The notes beneath the pieces are model-generated. The model saw only the letters and a list, made by a program, of their open reading frames with translations. It had not been told where the DNA came from and did no database searches. DNA of 64,000 bases from Beroe forskalii (Eukaryota; Ctenophora; Nuda; Beroida; Beroidae), in the NCBI GenBank assembly GCA_011033025.1, contig WFMF01000543.1:47368-111367 (forward strand), read 5' to 3'. A program made the translations under genes and the position numbers. Positions 1 through 10,487 of the stretch are shown in pieces (positions within the stretch are counted from its first letter, which is position 1; each line of letters opens with the position of its first letter).

Positions 1-1099
1 CCCTAACCCGACTAAGAAATAAGGCTTTTTCATCCGTTTCGCCTATTACTTCTCAGGGTTGCATTTTTACCCTACGTCATGGGGGGTGATTTGGAATCAG
101 CGTCGAAAAATACTTCCATATCGAAAATACTTCAGATATCGAAAATAGTCTAATATAAGAATTTTTGGAAATCTCTTGAGCGGGGGTCAGACAACGTCTG
201 ACAACGATTTAGTACGTGTGGTCAATGAGAGCATCTAAAATTTCAATATGGCATTGTCAATGGGTCTGTCGATGGGTCGGTCGGTGGGTCAATCAATGGT
301 TTGATGCGGACACATACAGGTAAACTGTGTCGCTGTGCGTGATATCATTTATCAATCACACGCACGCACATACATGAGCACACGCATGTTGCTTTCAAAA
401 TTTTCGATGGCCACTCTCGGCCAAGAGCGATTTTTTTTCACGTGATTTTTTTTTTTTTTTTTCGGAAGTTTTTTCTCTGCTGAAAATTTTTCGATGGCCA
501 CTCTCGGCCAAGAGCGATTTTTTTCACATGATTTTTTTTCGAAGGTTTTTTTTTTCTGCTGAAAATTTTTCAATGGCCACTCTCGGCCACCATACACTAC
601 TAATTACAATCAAACTTGAGAATGTTGTGTAACACAATGTGGAGTTCCTGAAGAAGAGATATTTTTATCTTGAAACTGACAGTAGAATAGTGGTTCATAG
701 TGTGTGGGTTTGATTATTGAGATTTCTGTGTTTCACTGCAATGATCAATCATATCAAACATATTCTTATTTAAGCAATGTTTAATAATGTCTACAAGATT
801 GGAGTCTACAAGATTGGAGTTAGTTAAATAAATAAATAAAAGGATCTTGCCAATAGGGCAACACGATTCAATGCACATCATTCTTCAAAACACTTAATCA
901 TTTGATTATGTACCTTCAGTTTAGTTTAAGAGTTATGGTATTTAACCATCACTGCTCACAAAGACAATATATCAAACATGTTAGCTTACATTCTTTACGC
1001 ACCTTTGAATGCAGGTGCCCATTTAATATCTTTAAAAAACATGTTCAGGAAAACTGCAACTAGAATTGAATAAATAAACAACATGTGAATAATTTATTA
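1..1099. other. Non-coding, repeat-bearing stretch
   Basis: I see no supportable gene here. Low-complexity patches include a GGTC-rich run near 250-300, CACG-rich runs near 355-385 and the minisatellite listed next. The rest is AT-rich unique-looking sequence. Confidence 0.6.
394..592. repeat. Minisatellite, about 80-87 bp unit, 2.5 copies
   Basis: The phrase TCGATGGCCACTCTCGGCC recurs at 404 and 491 and in altered form near 570. Each copy is followed by GAGCGATTTT, a T homopolymer of variable length and TTTTCTCTGCTGAAAA. Unit length varies with the T runs. The minus-strand open frame across it, rich in Lys and Asn, is produced by the repeat. Confidence 0.8.
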
Positions 1100-1815
1100 G
1101 AGAATGAATAGACTAAAAATGCCCGAGGAAGCGCGCCGCGCAACGCACACTTGCCAGACTCTGCGAATCGGGGCTTCCTAAGCCCGCATAGGTTTTCGTA
1201 CGCGCGCCGCGCCGCGCAACTGGCAACGCAGACAGGGATATACGTGTTTAGCAAAGTCGGGGCGCGCGCGCTTCGCGCGTGCGAGGGGGCCAGGCAACGC
1301 CTGGCAAGCCTGGCAAATGCTTTTTAAGGCTGCATAGGACGTATAGGTGTGTTTGTACGCGCCGAGCGCTTTCCTACGGGACACACTCACACACCTGTTC
1401 TGAGCTTGAGGAAGCGTTGTAGGATGTTACCCTACCCTCCGCCGCGCACGCAACGTTTTCCGCAACACGACCCTCCAAACCTCCGAGTGTTGCGCGCAGG
1501 GATGGGAGAAATCCATCAAAGGAAGCGCGCCGCGCACCGATAACAGGGGTATACGTGTTTAGTTGCTCTAACCAGGGCCCTGGTTACGTGCACAGCTGCA
1601 GCGTGCGCCGCGCGGCGCGGTTCCTAAGCCCGCATAGGTGTGTGTATGCGCGCGGCGCTTCCCTGTTTGCCTAACGCAAACAGGAATATACGTGTTTAGC
1701 AAGCGGCGCGGCAGGCGCTGAACGTATCGACACCGGCACCCCTGTTGCTAAACACGTATATCCCTGTCTGCGTTGCGCGGCGCGCGTACACACACCTATG
1801 CGGGCTTAGGAAGCA
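1100..1815. repeat. GC-rich dispersed repeat with palindromic modules
   Basis: A sharply GC- and CpG-rich block in AT-rich surroundings, built from recurring modules: CCTAAGCCCGCATAGG, GCGCGCCGCGC strings, CAGGCAACGCCTGGC and a module ending ATATACGTGTTTAG. Two copies of the whole module set face each other (about 1621-1702 and 1746-1814), so the right end folds into a hairpin. The same modules recur at 23800-24365. Short open frames here are rich in Arg and Ala and follow the base composition; I do not call them genes. Confidence 0.7.
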
Positions 1816-1876
1816 CCCCTGGTTAGGGGGACGTGTTTAACAATTAAGGATGAATAAGGCGCCCATAACGTTCGTC

Positions 1877-2072
1877 GGTCAATCGAATGGAATTGGTCGA
1901 TCAATCAACTCCATTTGAACGAATGATGTGTTTTACTGGTCCCTGATAACTTGAATCATGCTTAAATGAGCAATATTAAGTTGTTTCACTACTATAGCTC
2001 AAAGATTTTCCATTTAAAACACATCAGTCGATGAAATGTAGTTGATTGATCGACCAATTCCATTTGATCGAC
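1877..2072. mobile_element. Small inverted-repeat element (MITE-like hairpin)
   Basis: Positions 1877-1935 and 2015-2072 are inverted copies of each other of about 58 bp with a few mismatches; the core GGTCGATCAATCAACT is exact. They surround about 80 bp of unrelated sequence. Size and shape fit a non-autonomous DNA transposon or foldback element. I could not define a target duplication. Confidence 0.65.
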
Positions 2073-3118
2073 TGCTGTTCTATGCATGTGCCTAACTCCA
2101 TTAAGTGCAGCCATGCTGAGCATGGAGACTATCTCTAATACATTAGGCTAAGGGTGTGAACTCCTGGGTGGTTTTTCAGGCCACCCGATGGTGGGTTTAT
2201 TACATACTGGGCTGAGTGCAGAATCCAGTCCTGGACCACACAGGTCTGGGATTCCACCGACACGTGTGGCTTCAAACAAACTGCAAAGCAAGTTGAGGCT
2301 TGCCTGCAGAATTAGAATAAGTCAGCTATCAGCCGAAGGTGGCTATGTACCACCTCCCTCTGACTAATGATACACGAGATGGTCTGCAACAGTAGTCTGA
2401 AAACATAGAATCCCTTCTGTATTGACTGCACAAGGATGCAGCTTCAGCCAGGTACAAAAGGGCATAAACCAAGCCCAAAGAGTAAGTGGCTCTTTGGAGA
2501 CCAAATAAGAGGTAGGTAGTAGTGTGTATTTTGGGGCATTACATTTGGTTTTTATCAGGATTTTATCTTCTTGGAGATAGATTAATTAATTAATTAATTA
2601 ATCTACTTAGTTATACCCACAGTATAACCTGCTCCTTATTGTGAGCCCAATGAACAATATATAAAACAATTAAGTATTAATAACATTCTATTATGCTATA
2701 GCACACCGCTTTAAAACCAACAATAAATTATGTAAAAGTTTAAAAAGGTTGAAATCTAATTCACTTCCATACCTTTGAAATAAAATAGTAGCTAAATATA
2801 CAAAATAGCAGTCCAAAATATACAGTATACACTCATACAGTACATTATAAATTATCATTCTGTGTGTCCATTGCAACAAGGTAATCATCTTTAAATGAGG
2901 AGTCCTTGCATATTAACAAAACAAGATCAAGAAATGATCTTTGGAGATAGATATGGGCTCTGTAAAGTGTGGGATTATATTAAAGCAGGTGGATTTTGTT
3001 GAGAATTTTGTTATTTTGTGCAGGGTTGTTGAGAGTGGCTGCTAAGAGTTAATTATGTCTTCTAGTTTACTTTCATGGTCTTGGAAGTGGTAAATTGTCT
3101 GTAGGGAGAAGGCTGGAC
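2073..3118. other. Intergenic stretch, no gene recognised
   Basis: 2100-2500 is somewhat GC-richer than its surroundings and may be an old SINE or transposon, but I cannot place it. A perfect (ATTA)n run lies at about 2581-2602. A 65-codon minus frame at 2691-2888 has no recognisable motif. Confidence 0.5.
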
Positions 3119-3167
3119 AGTGCTACAAAATGTAAATTATTTGTTTTATTAAATTATTTGTTTTCTT
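3119..3167 (+). mobile_element. Solo 3' tail of a group-A retrotransposon
   Basis: The last bases of the group-A element at 4491-7083 are matched here: TGCTAC, then AAAT, then two 17-bp tail units (3134-3150 and 3151-3167, unit AAATTATTTGTTTTATT). No 3' UTR block is found upstream, so this is either an extremely 5'-truncated insertion or a relic. Confidence 0.55.
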
Positions 3168-3402
3168 CTACAATGTGCAATGCTGTCTCATCTGGGCAGA
3201 AAATGGGGTTAATTCTGCAGTTTTGTAAGTCACAGTATTCACAAAGAGGATCAAGTGCCATTGAGTTTATTGTGTCCAGTAATTACCACAGACAAAACTG
3301 CAAGCGGCCGTCATAGCAACCCCCTCACAGAGTCACAGGGGCGCCGTTTTTCAATTGTGAGAGGTTATTATGATCTAAACATATGTAATCAAGCGTTCAA
3401 AA

Positions 3403-4490
3403 TAATGAAACAATGTTATTTAATGAAACAATGTTATTTATATTTTACAGCAGACTTGACCATGCGTTGGCATGAATTTATTAAAACCAATAGAATGATT
3501 TATTTTTAAAACTATTACTTAGGCTACTACAGTACTACTAGCTACTAGCTAATTCATATGATGTAGCAAATCAAACAAAATACAATATAAAATAACGTGC
3601 TGAAAATAATTAAGGTTAAAAACTAGCAAAGGAATACTTTGGTAACATAGTCACTATAACTATGGAAATTTTCTAAAAAACACATCAAATTTTCCAATAT
3701 ATACAAATACAATAAAATAAACTGTAAATAAATAAATAACCAATAATGCAAACTGGGGTGAATCAACAGGATAGAACTCCTGCCATAGAAATTTTCAGTT
3801 ACAGTCAGAAATTAAGTTGGGTTGCTGCTGAAGGAAATACCTGTCATAGACTTGAGAATCACCTTTGGTCCAACCAAATTGTGGATTATAAGTCATATAA
3901 TAAAAAATGTAACAATATGAGAATTGATTTATAACAACAGATTCACCCAAGTTTCATATTTAAGTAACATAATTTAAACATAAAATAAAACAAATTATCA
4001 GCCATTGATTATAAATAACTGCATTGTACCTAAATAATTATGTAATAATTATAATTATAAATAACTGCATAATTTAAACATAAAAATAAAACAAATTATC
4101 AGCCGTTGATTATAAATAACTGCATTGTAGGTAGCTGGGGATTAAATTGGTAAGATATGAAGTAAATTGGAATAATTGGTAGCCTACTTCAATGGCTAGA
4201 GGTTTGGACATAATAGCATACTATTTTGTTTTTCCCATAATAAATGGTGTCCAAGCTGTTGCATGTTCAACAGAAAATGTTTGAATTTCCTCTTTGCTCC
4301 TGAATGGGACAGAGAGAAGTCACTTAGAAATGTATTATCAGTGGTCACACAATTATTTATGTACAGGTTAGAGAAATAGCAATAATTAATTTGGTTCCAG
4401 ACAGAAATGCTAGAATAGAGAAATTGGCTTCTTGAAATATTGAGATGATAATGGGGTAGGATATAGCTGTTCTTCCTACCCATTCTAGCT
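3403..4490 (-). pseudogene. Group-A retrotransposon fragment A3: RT C-terminus plus 3' UTR
   Basis: On the minus strand 4490-4196 encodes the C-terminal end of a non-LTR reverse transcriptase. It aligns by eye with the last 80 residues of the 4491-6152 frame (shared pattern: S-R-x-Q-F-L-Y, then V-W-N, then FLSD). Downstream, 3875-3818 holds the 3' UTR block shared by all group-A copies. The tail is two exact 18-bp units (3421-3438 and 3403-3420, TAATGAAACAATGTTATT on +). The sequence is clearly diverged from the 4491 copy, so it is a separate subfamily. It is 5'-truncated at 4490, exactly where the oppositely oriented copy A1 begins. Confidence 0.8.
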
Positions 4491-6152
4491 GAAAATGGTA
4501 AAGCTAGTGATATTCCTGTAAGAGTTCTTAAAAGTTGCTTATCAATCATAAATCCATGCTTGGAAAAATTTTATAATAAGTTCATTGAACTTGGTGTATT
4601 TCCAGATGTCCTCAAACTTGGCCAAATTACTCCTGTCTTTAAGAAAGACAATAAACAGCTATTCAAAAACTATAGGCCTGTTTCAATGCTACCATGCTTT
4701 GGAAAAATATTTGAAAAACTTATATATTTCCGTTTATACAACTTTGTAGTCTCAAAAAATGTTATATATGAAAACCAATATGGTTTTCGAAGCCACCACT
4801 CAACTTCCCATGCTGTAAACTACTCAATTGATAAGATAAATATTAATATTGAAAATAAGAACCATGTACTTGGTGTATTTATAGACCTTAGTAAAGCCTT
4901 TGATACCATATGCCATGAGAAACTAATGATTAAATTAGAAAATTATGGAATCAGAGGCTCACCACTAACACTCTTGAAAAGTTATTTGACTAATAGATAT
5001 CAACTTACCAATTATGATTCTATGAAATCAGATTTATTGCCAGTCAAATATGGTGTTCCACAGGGATCTGTCTTAGGACCACTGCTTTTCATTCTTTATA
5101 TAAATGATATAGTCAATTGTTCTACACTTGGACACTTTGTTATGTTTGCTGATGACACTAATATATTTGTATCTGGGAAATCAGAGCAAGAAGCTTATCT
5201 GAGGGCCAATGAGGCTCTAAAAGATATAAGATTATATATGCTAAGTAATCAACTTCATATTAATATTGAAAAATGTGTATACATACATTTTAGACCAAGG
5301 CTCAACCATAATGACCAAAAAACTTGTGCCAGGACTAAAATTATTGGTAGTGAGCACCAATTATATCTAGGTAGTAATAAGATTAAGAAAACAAATATGG
5401 CAAGATATCTTGGGATAATTATAGATGAAAATTTAAACTGGGAGGGTCATCTAGAACATTTAGAACAAAAATTGAATAGCTCAATCATTACTATTAAAAG
5501 AGTTAGGAAATTCATACCAAAAGATCAATTTAGTAAACTCTATCACTCACTCTTTACACCACACTTAACTTATGGAATATCAACATGGGGCTCTGTATCT
5601 AACAATAAATTGAAAAATATATTTAATATTCAAAAGAGGTGTATACGCCTACTTTATGGAAAAAAGTTAAACTTTGATCATGCTGAATATTATAAAACAT
5701 GTGCCAGAACTAGATCAATTGATGTTCAATTAGCCCCAAAGAATTTTGAACTAGAACACACCAAGCCTCTGTTCACTGAATTGAAATTATTAACTGTTCA
5801 TAATCTTCATAAACTTTTTCTACTGAATGAAATTTTCAAAATTAAGAAATATAGATATCCAATCCCCTTGTATACATTACTGAAAAAATCACCTGATTCA
5901 ACAAGAAGTTGTCAAATCAATAATATTGGGATGCCTTACTATAAACTTGAAACATCTAGACACCAATTTTTGTATTGTGGTTCCACTGTATGGAACAAAT
6001 TCAACTGTAGATTGGCTCAGCTTAGCTTAAATTTCCTTTCTGACCTATCCACTTCTTCCTGTGTTGTGAAGAAGAATTTCAAAAAATTCCTCCTTGAAAT
6101 TCAGTCATCAGGACATCCTGAGCTCTGGGAAAACCACAACCACACCCTTTAA
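4491..6152 (+). pseudogene. Reverse transcriptase ORF2 fragment, group-A non-LTR retrotransposon (copy A1)
   Basis: This encodes the reverse transcriptase and C-terminal part of ORF2 of a CR1/jockey-group non-LTR retrotransposon. The enzyme copies element RNA at a nicked chromosomal target. Counting from the TTG at 4560, the fingers motif NYRP is at about 37, FIDLSKAFDT at 107-116 (first catalytic Asp), GVPQGSVLGP at 165-174 and the catalytic FADD at 196-199, followed by the thumb and a long C-terminal region ending at TAA 6150-6152. The frame is open from 4491 with no stop, but the endonuclease domain and upstream ORF1 are missing, so the copy is 5'-truncated and dead on arrival. An almost identical inverted copy lies at 19437-22140, which indicates recent activity. 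Confidence 0.9.
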
Positions 6153-7083
6153 TTAAATGTGAAAAAAACAATATTTGATACATAACAATATAAATGCAGA
6201 ATGTAGAGAAAAAGTGAAAAACAGCAGCAACAGCAGTTCTCAAATAAATTCACATAATATATTATACACATGCAGTTTGCCATTGAAAAATACCTTTCTG
6301 TGCAAATTTATAAATTTCATATTTGCATAAATTGAAGAAAACTAACCTACTTGACTGAAAGTTCTTATTGTAACTTATTTATGTTGCAACTAAGTTTGGT
6401 TATGCATTTCAAAAATCCAAATTACCAGTTTATCTATGATACTTTGATCAAATGCGGCAGATACTTTGCATATAATAACAGCATGATCATTAATTGTAAA
6501 TGAAATTTTACTTAATATTCTCAATTGAACATTGAATTTCTGTATTTCAGCATATTTTTATATCTAATTATTAATTTATTGTAATCTTATAACTATCTTA
6601 CAATTTATGACTAGCAGCAAATTAGGAAGATTATACTGGAAATAGTATATGTTGTTCAAGTAATTAATTGTCTTTTTTTGTTGTACCAAGGGTGGTACCC
6701 AAGTTACCCACACGTATTTCCTGTAGCCACAACACAACCCAATTGTATGTTTAGTTTAACTAAACCTAATTTATTGAAAAACATTTGCTGCCTGCTTGTT
6801 TCTTGTTTTTTGTTTTTAATGGTTATCTGTATAATGGAAGCTATTGCTGGAATTTGATTATATAGCAGCAGTATTTTACTACCTATATAACTGTTTTTTA
6901 TCAATTATGTTAGGATATTCCTCACTTTATGTATTTATTTTTATTCCAGTTTATTAAGTTATCTTTATAATATAAACTAATCTAAATCATGATTTTCCGA
7001 AGAAGATATATGGAATTTGTGTTCAAAGTATGGTATAATGTGCTACTAAATATAAACTATTTGTTTTATTAAACTATTTGTTT
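6153..7083 (+). mobile_element. 3' UTR and tail of retrotransposon copy A1
   Basis: Non-coding 3' part of A1, mirrored almost base for base at 19437-20376. It contains a block conserved between subfamilies (6680-6736, beginning GTTGTACCAAGGGTGG) and ends in a doubled 17-bp tail unit AAACTATTTGTTTTATT at 7054-7070. The second unit is cut short at 7083, where sequence of retrotransposon D starts. Confidence 0.85.
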
Positions 7084-7084
7084 A

Positions 7085-8120
7085 GAAACGTTTTGGAGGT
7101 TTTTCTTTTTTATGCAATCATTGCATTACTGAAAAAGAAAAACTTGCATGTGTCTCTGATCAGGATCGTGTCAATATTTTGGAAAAGAAGATTGATATGA
7201 TGCAAAATGATTTCAGAAAAGAACTATCTGCAATGAGAATGCTACTGAAAGAGATGCATAAAGGAGTATCCGAACCATCCACCTCCTCAACACCAGTATC
7301 TGTACCTCCGAACAACCCTTGGAATGACAAGCAGAAGGTTGATCATCTCAGACGTATGATGGTTATTAAAAAAGATTCTGAGGGTAAATCAGTTGATAAA
7401 GATTTGTTAGAAAAGGCATGTGTGAATGATGGGGTTGGTGTCTTGAATGCTTTTGAGATGAAAAAATCTGGTGACACTGCAATCATCCTGCAATCAAAGG
7501 CAGATGCAGAAACTCTGAAGAATAGTTTGAACAGCCATCTACCCCAACATCAGATAGAGCAAGTTTCTGCAAGAACCCCTACTATCAATGTTGTGGGTCT
7601 CACTAGAGCTTATGGGAAGGAGGAGCTGTGTGAGATGATCATCAAACAGAACAGTGGGCTGAAGGCAATTTTTGAGATTAACACTTCAAATGAGGATAAA
7701 AAATTTGATATTGTTGCTGTCACACCCCTCAAATCTCGGCCCACATGCTTTAAGGCTATTATCAGAGTGAGCAATTTAGTCAGATCTGTCCTTGCAAAGC
7801 AATCTGATCGTATTTATGTTGGTTCACAACCTGTTTGCAAAGTGTATGATAGCTTTTACATTCTTAGGTGCTATAATTGTCAGCAATTTGGTCATCACAG
7901 CAATAGTTGTGAAAATTCTGCTAAATGTGGACATTGTGCTGCCAATCATGAAACTCGGGCTTGCTCAGTTAAAGCTGATGCAACTGCTGCTTCATGTGTT
8001 AATTGTGTTGATGCTAAGAAATCAGATTGCAGGCACCCAGCTAATGATCCAAAATGTCCACAACTCTTAGTATTTCAAGAGAAACTAAAAAAGTCTATCC
8101 CTTTTTACCAAAAAACATGA
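7085..8120 (+). pseudogene. ORF1 (gag-like) of retrotransposon D, 5'-truncated
   Basis: C-terminal two thirds of a non-LTR ORF1 protein, the RNA-binding chaperone that packages the element RNA. The open frame begins at 7086 inside the protein, matching the matching ORF1 at 28178-29392 from its second zinc-finger half onwards. A heptad-like stretch follows (IDMMQNDFRKELSAMR). Near the C-terminus is a zinc knuckle CYNCQQFGHHSNSC, a second CGHCAANHETRAC, and a third Cys-rich module. It ends at TGA 8118-8120. No start codon is present because the 5' end is missing; the junction with the A1 tail shares TTT (7081-7083), as expected for a 5'-truncated insertion into the tail. Confidence 0.85.
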
Positions 8121-9060
8121 TAGGGGCATCTGGTAAAAAGTTGAGCAATGGTCATCTACATTTCATGTTGTACAACCCAAGATCAATCCACAATAAAGTG
8201 AATGATGTTATGATAACTCTTGGAGACAAATATGTGGATATTGCAGCAATTTGTGAAACATGGTTAGTCAGTCATAGTAACCCAACAACTGCAATAATAA
8301 AACAGTATGGCTACTCAATTCTTCATGATCATAGACCTGATAGGAGAGGTGGTGGTGTTGCTTTGATATATAAATCAGGTATTGATTTAACACCCTGAAA
8401 ATCAAAAGTTTGCCTCTTTTGAAAGCATTGCAGCTACCATGAAATCTAGATGTGGTACAAAATCATCTTTCTTGTTGTCTATAGACCTGGGAATATGTGT
8501 TCAATCTTTAATAAAGAAATAGATAAACTGTTGTCTGACCTCCTACTGCAGTGTGATTGCCTTGTTCTTGCTGGAGATATAAACATTGACTTCAATAAGA
8601 GTGTCAGTCTTTACCAACAGGCACTCCAAACTTTTGAGTCCTGTGGTATGGTAAGACATATATTTGATCCAACCCACATATCTGGTAGCTCAATAGATCA
8701 TGTTCTGACCTTCTCAATGCATGGACAGCTGAAGTGCACTACTACAATTGATGATAACAATACTCTTGGTTCTGATCATTACCCAGTATACTGTAATTTT
8801 GAGCTGTCCTTTGAGAAAAAGTACTTCAAAGAAATAGTGTTTAGAAAGCTGAAGGATGTTAAAGATGACCCTGATTTCATAGACAATCTGAACAGAATCT
8901 TCACCCAGTGTCTCCAAGATGAGCTATCTTTCCAGGATGCAGTTAGTAAACTTTCACTCAGTACTACGTAAAGCTGCTGAGATATGCTCCACTTACCAGT
9001 AAAACTGTTTCAATTGTAAATGAAGCTCCATGGTTTGACTCTGAGTATAGGAAACTTAGG
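8054..9060 (+). pseudogene. ORF2 (APE endonuclease part) of retrotransposon D, frameshifted and cut off
   Basis: ORF2 begins at ATG 8054, overlapping ORF1 by 67 nt in another frame, exactly as in copy C (29707). It encodes the apurinic-like endonuclease that nicks target DNA: LYNPRS, CETWL (metal-binding Glu), RRGGGVAL, then after a frameshift near 8396 AGDINIDF and GSDHYPVYC (the SDH motif). A second break at 8969-8971 (TAA) replaces the continuing frame, which can still be followed through PWFDSEYRKLR to 9060. There the sequence stops abruptly at a stretch that looks like corrupted consensus. The reverse transcriptase domain is absent. Confidence 0.88.
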
Positions 9061-9410
9061 CCCGGGAACAAAAACGGGTTGGTTTTGTTAAAATTTTTAA
9101 AAAACCGTGAAAAACGCTTTTTCTAAAAATTGAACATAAATTTTTTTTTTTAAAAATACCAAATTTCCCGTTTGCGGCTTTTTTTTTTTCCCCCTAAAAA
9201 ACAATTTTGTTCGGGGATAAAAAAACCGTGGGCTTTTCCTTTTACCCCAAATTTGGCCCCCTTTTGCCTTTTCAAAAACCCTTTGGACGGGCCCAAAAGT
9301 TTAAATTGATTTTTTTACCAAAAATTTTTTTTGTGTTCTTCCTATCAAAAAATTTCGCAAATTTTTTTACGCTTGATTTTATTAAATTTCCCAAAATATA
9401 TTACGTAATC
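9061..9410. other. Probable corrupted assembly consensus
   Basis: From CCCGGGAACAAAAACGGG onward the sequence is made of inflated homopolymers (T10-T11, C5, A7) with almost no dinucleotide structure like its neighbours. It starts abruptly in the middle of a retrotransposon codon. I read it as unpolished low-quality sequence rather than biology. The 70-codon frame at 9207-9419 should not be annotated. Confidence 0.6.
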
Positions 9411-10074
9411 TTCACGTGAGATTAGATATTTGAAATTGAACGCGAGCGAAACTATATGTGACTTTCTTGATCAAATGTCGTTGATCATTCATAATAAGGC
9501 GCGTTATGCTCTGTAATTGGCCATTGCGACTTAAATTTCAAATTAGGATGAAACAATCGGACCTGATAAGATTGATAAAGTTAATTTTGGCTGCCAAGAA
9601 TTGACAGATTGATAAGAACTTGTGAAAAGCATGAACTCGTACTCTGCTAAATCACAGTATATGCAGCACATAATGCGAGTTACTTATACAAGTATTCTCC
9701 GCACTAATATATTAGAGCGGATCGAAAGATGAATAGAACGAGAACTTCATTAGCCATCTGATTTCAGGATAGTCGCTTGTAAAGAGTATGAAAAACCTCA
9801 AGTACTCGATCTCGCTAACTTCTCCCAATGCCTTTTTGTAAAACAAAAACGCGATTGGGAACAGGAAAAAATATGAATGCTTAAATTTACATACACAGTA
9901 GGTATGTATTGCTAAGTGCAACTTTGTGTACATCAACACATCATCTGTTCAAAATATGAAATAGAAAATTTTCAGGAGTCCAGTTAGAACACATTTTGTA
10001 CAGATGTGAATCAAGGTCAGGGTGGGGCTGCTATGTGTAACTTAATTAGTTTAGAGTGTACATGTTATCATAAC
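9411..10074. other. No feature recognised
   Basis: AT-rich sequence with no motif-bearing frame. A 75-codon minus frame (9712-9939) has a hydrophobic stretch but no recognised family and no splice or start context that supports it. Confidence 0.5.
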
Positions 10075-10078
10075 ATAC

Positions 10079-10487
10079 GGCGAATATTTTATTAACACGG
10101 CGAAATATTTTCTAAGGCGAATATTTTCCGAACACGGCGAAATATTCTCTAAGAATAAATATGAAACCCAGTAGGCGAATACTTTCCAAACACGGCGAAT
10201 TATTCTCTAAGAATGAATGTGTTACCCAGTAGGCGAATATTTTCCTAACATGGCGAAATAGAGTCTACGAAGATTGTTTATAAACAGGCGAATAATTGCT
10301 TAGCATTGCGTGTGTTTACAAACATGCGACCACTTTGGCGAATATAATGCTAGTGTGGCGAATATTACCCTGCACTTTACACGCATTCTTAGAAATTTAA
10401 CGCATAGGGTGTGGCCTGTGGCGAATATCATCTTAACAATGCGATCATTTTTATAGTGTGGCGAATTCAATACCTAGTGTGGCGTTG
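10079..10487. repeat. Irregular GGCGAA repeat array
   Basis: Thirteen copies of GGCGAA(T/A), mostly followed by ATATTTTC and often preceded by AACAC or CAGTA, lie at irregular spacing (about 17-60 bp). A few decayed forms (ATGCGAC, GTGGCGTTG) continue to the edge of the B' retrotransposon at 10488. Irregular spacing and one-strand orientation resemble subterminal transposase-binding repeats of a DNA transposon more than a tandem satellite. Confidence 0.6.

Noticed and set aside
1-20. CCCTAACCC at the window start as a telomere repeat
   Set aside because: A single occurrence, not tandem, and unlike the TTAGG repeat expected for most insects.
7792-8070. 92-codon plus frame inside retrotransposon D
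   Set aside because: Shadow of the ORF1 zinc-knuckle region in another frame.
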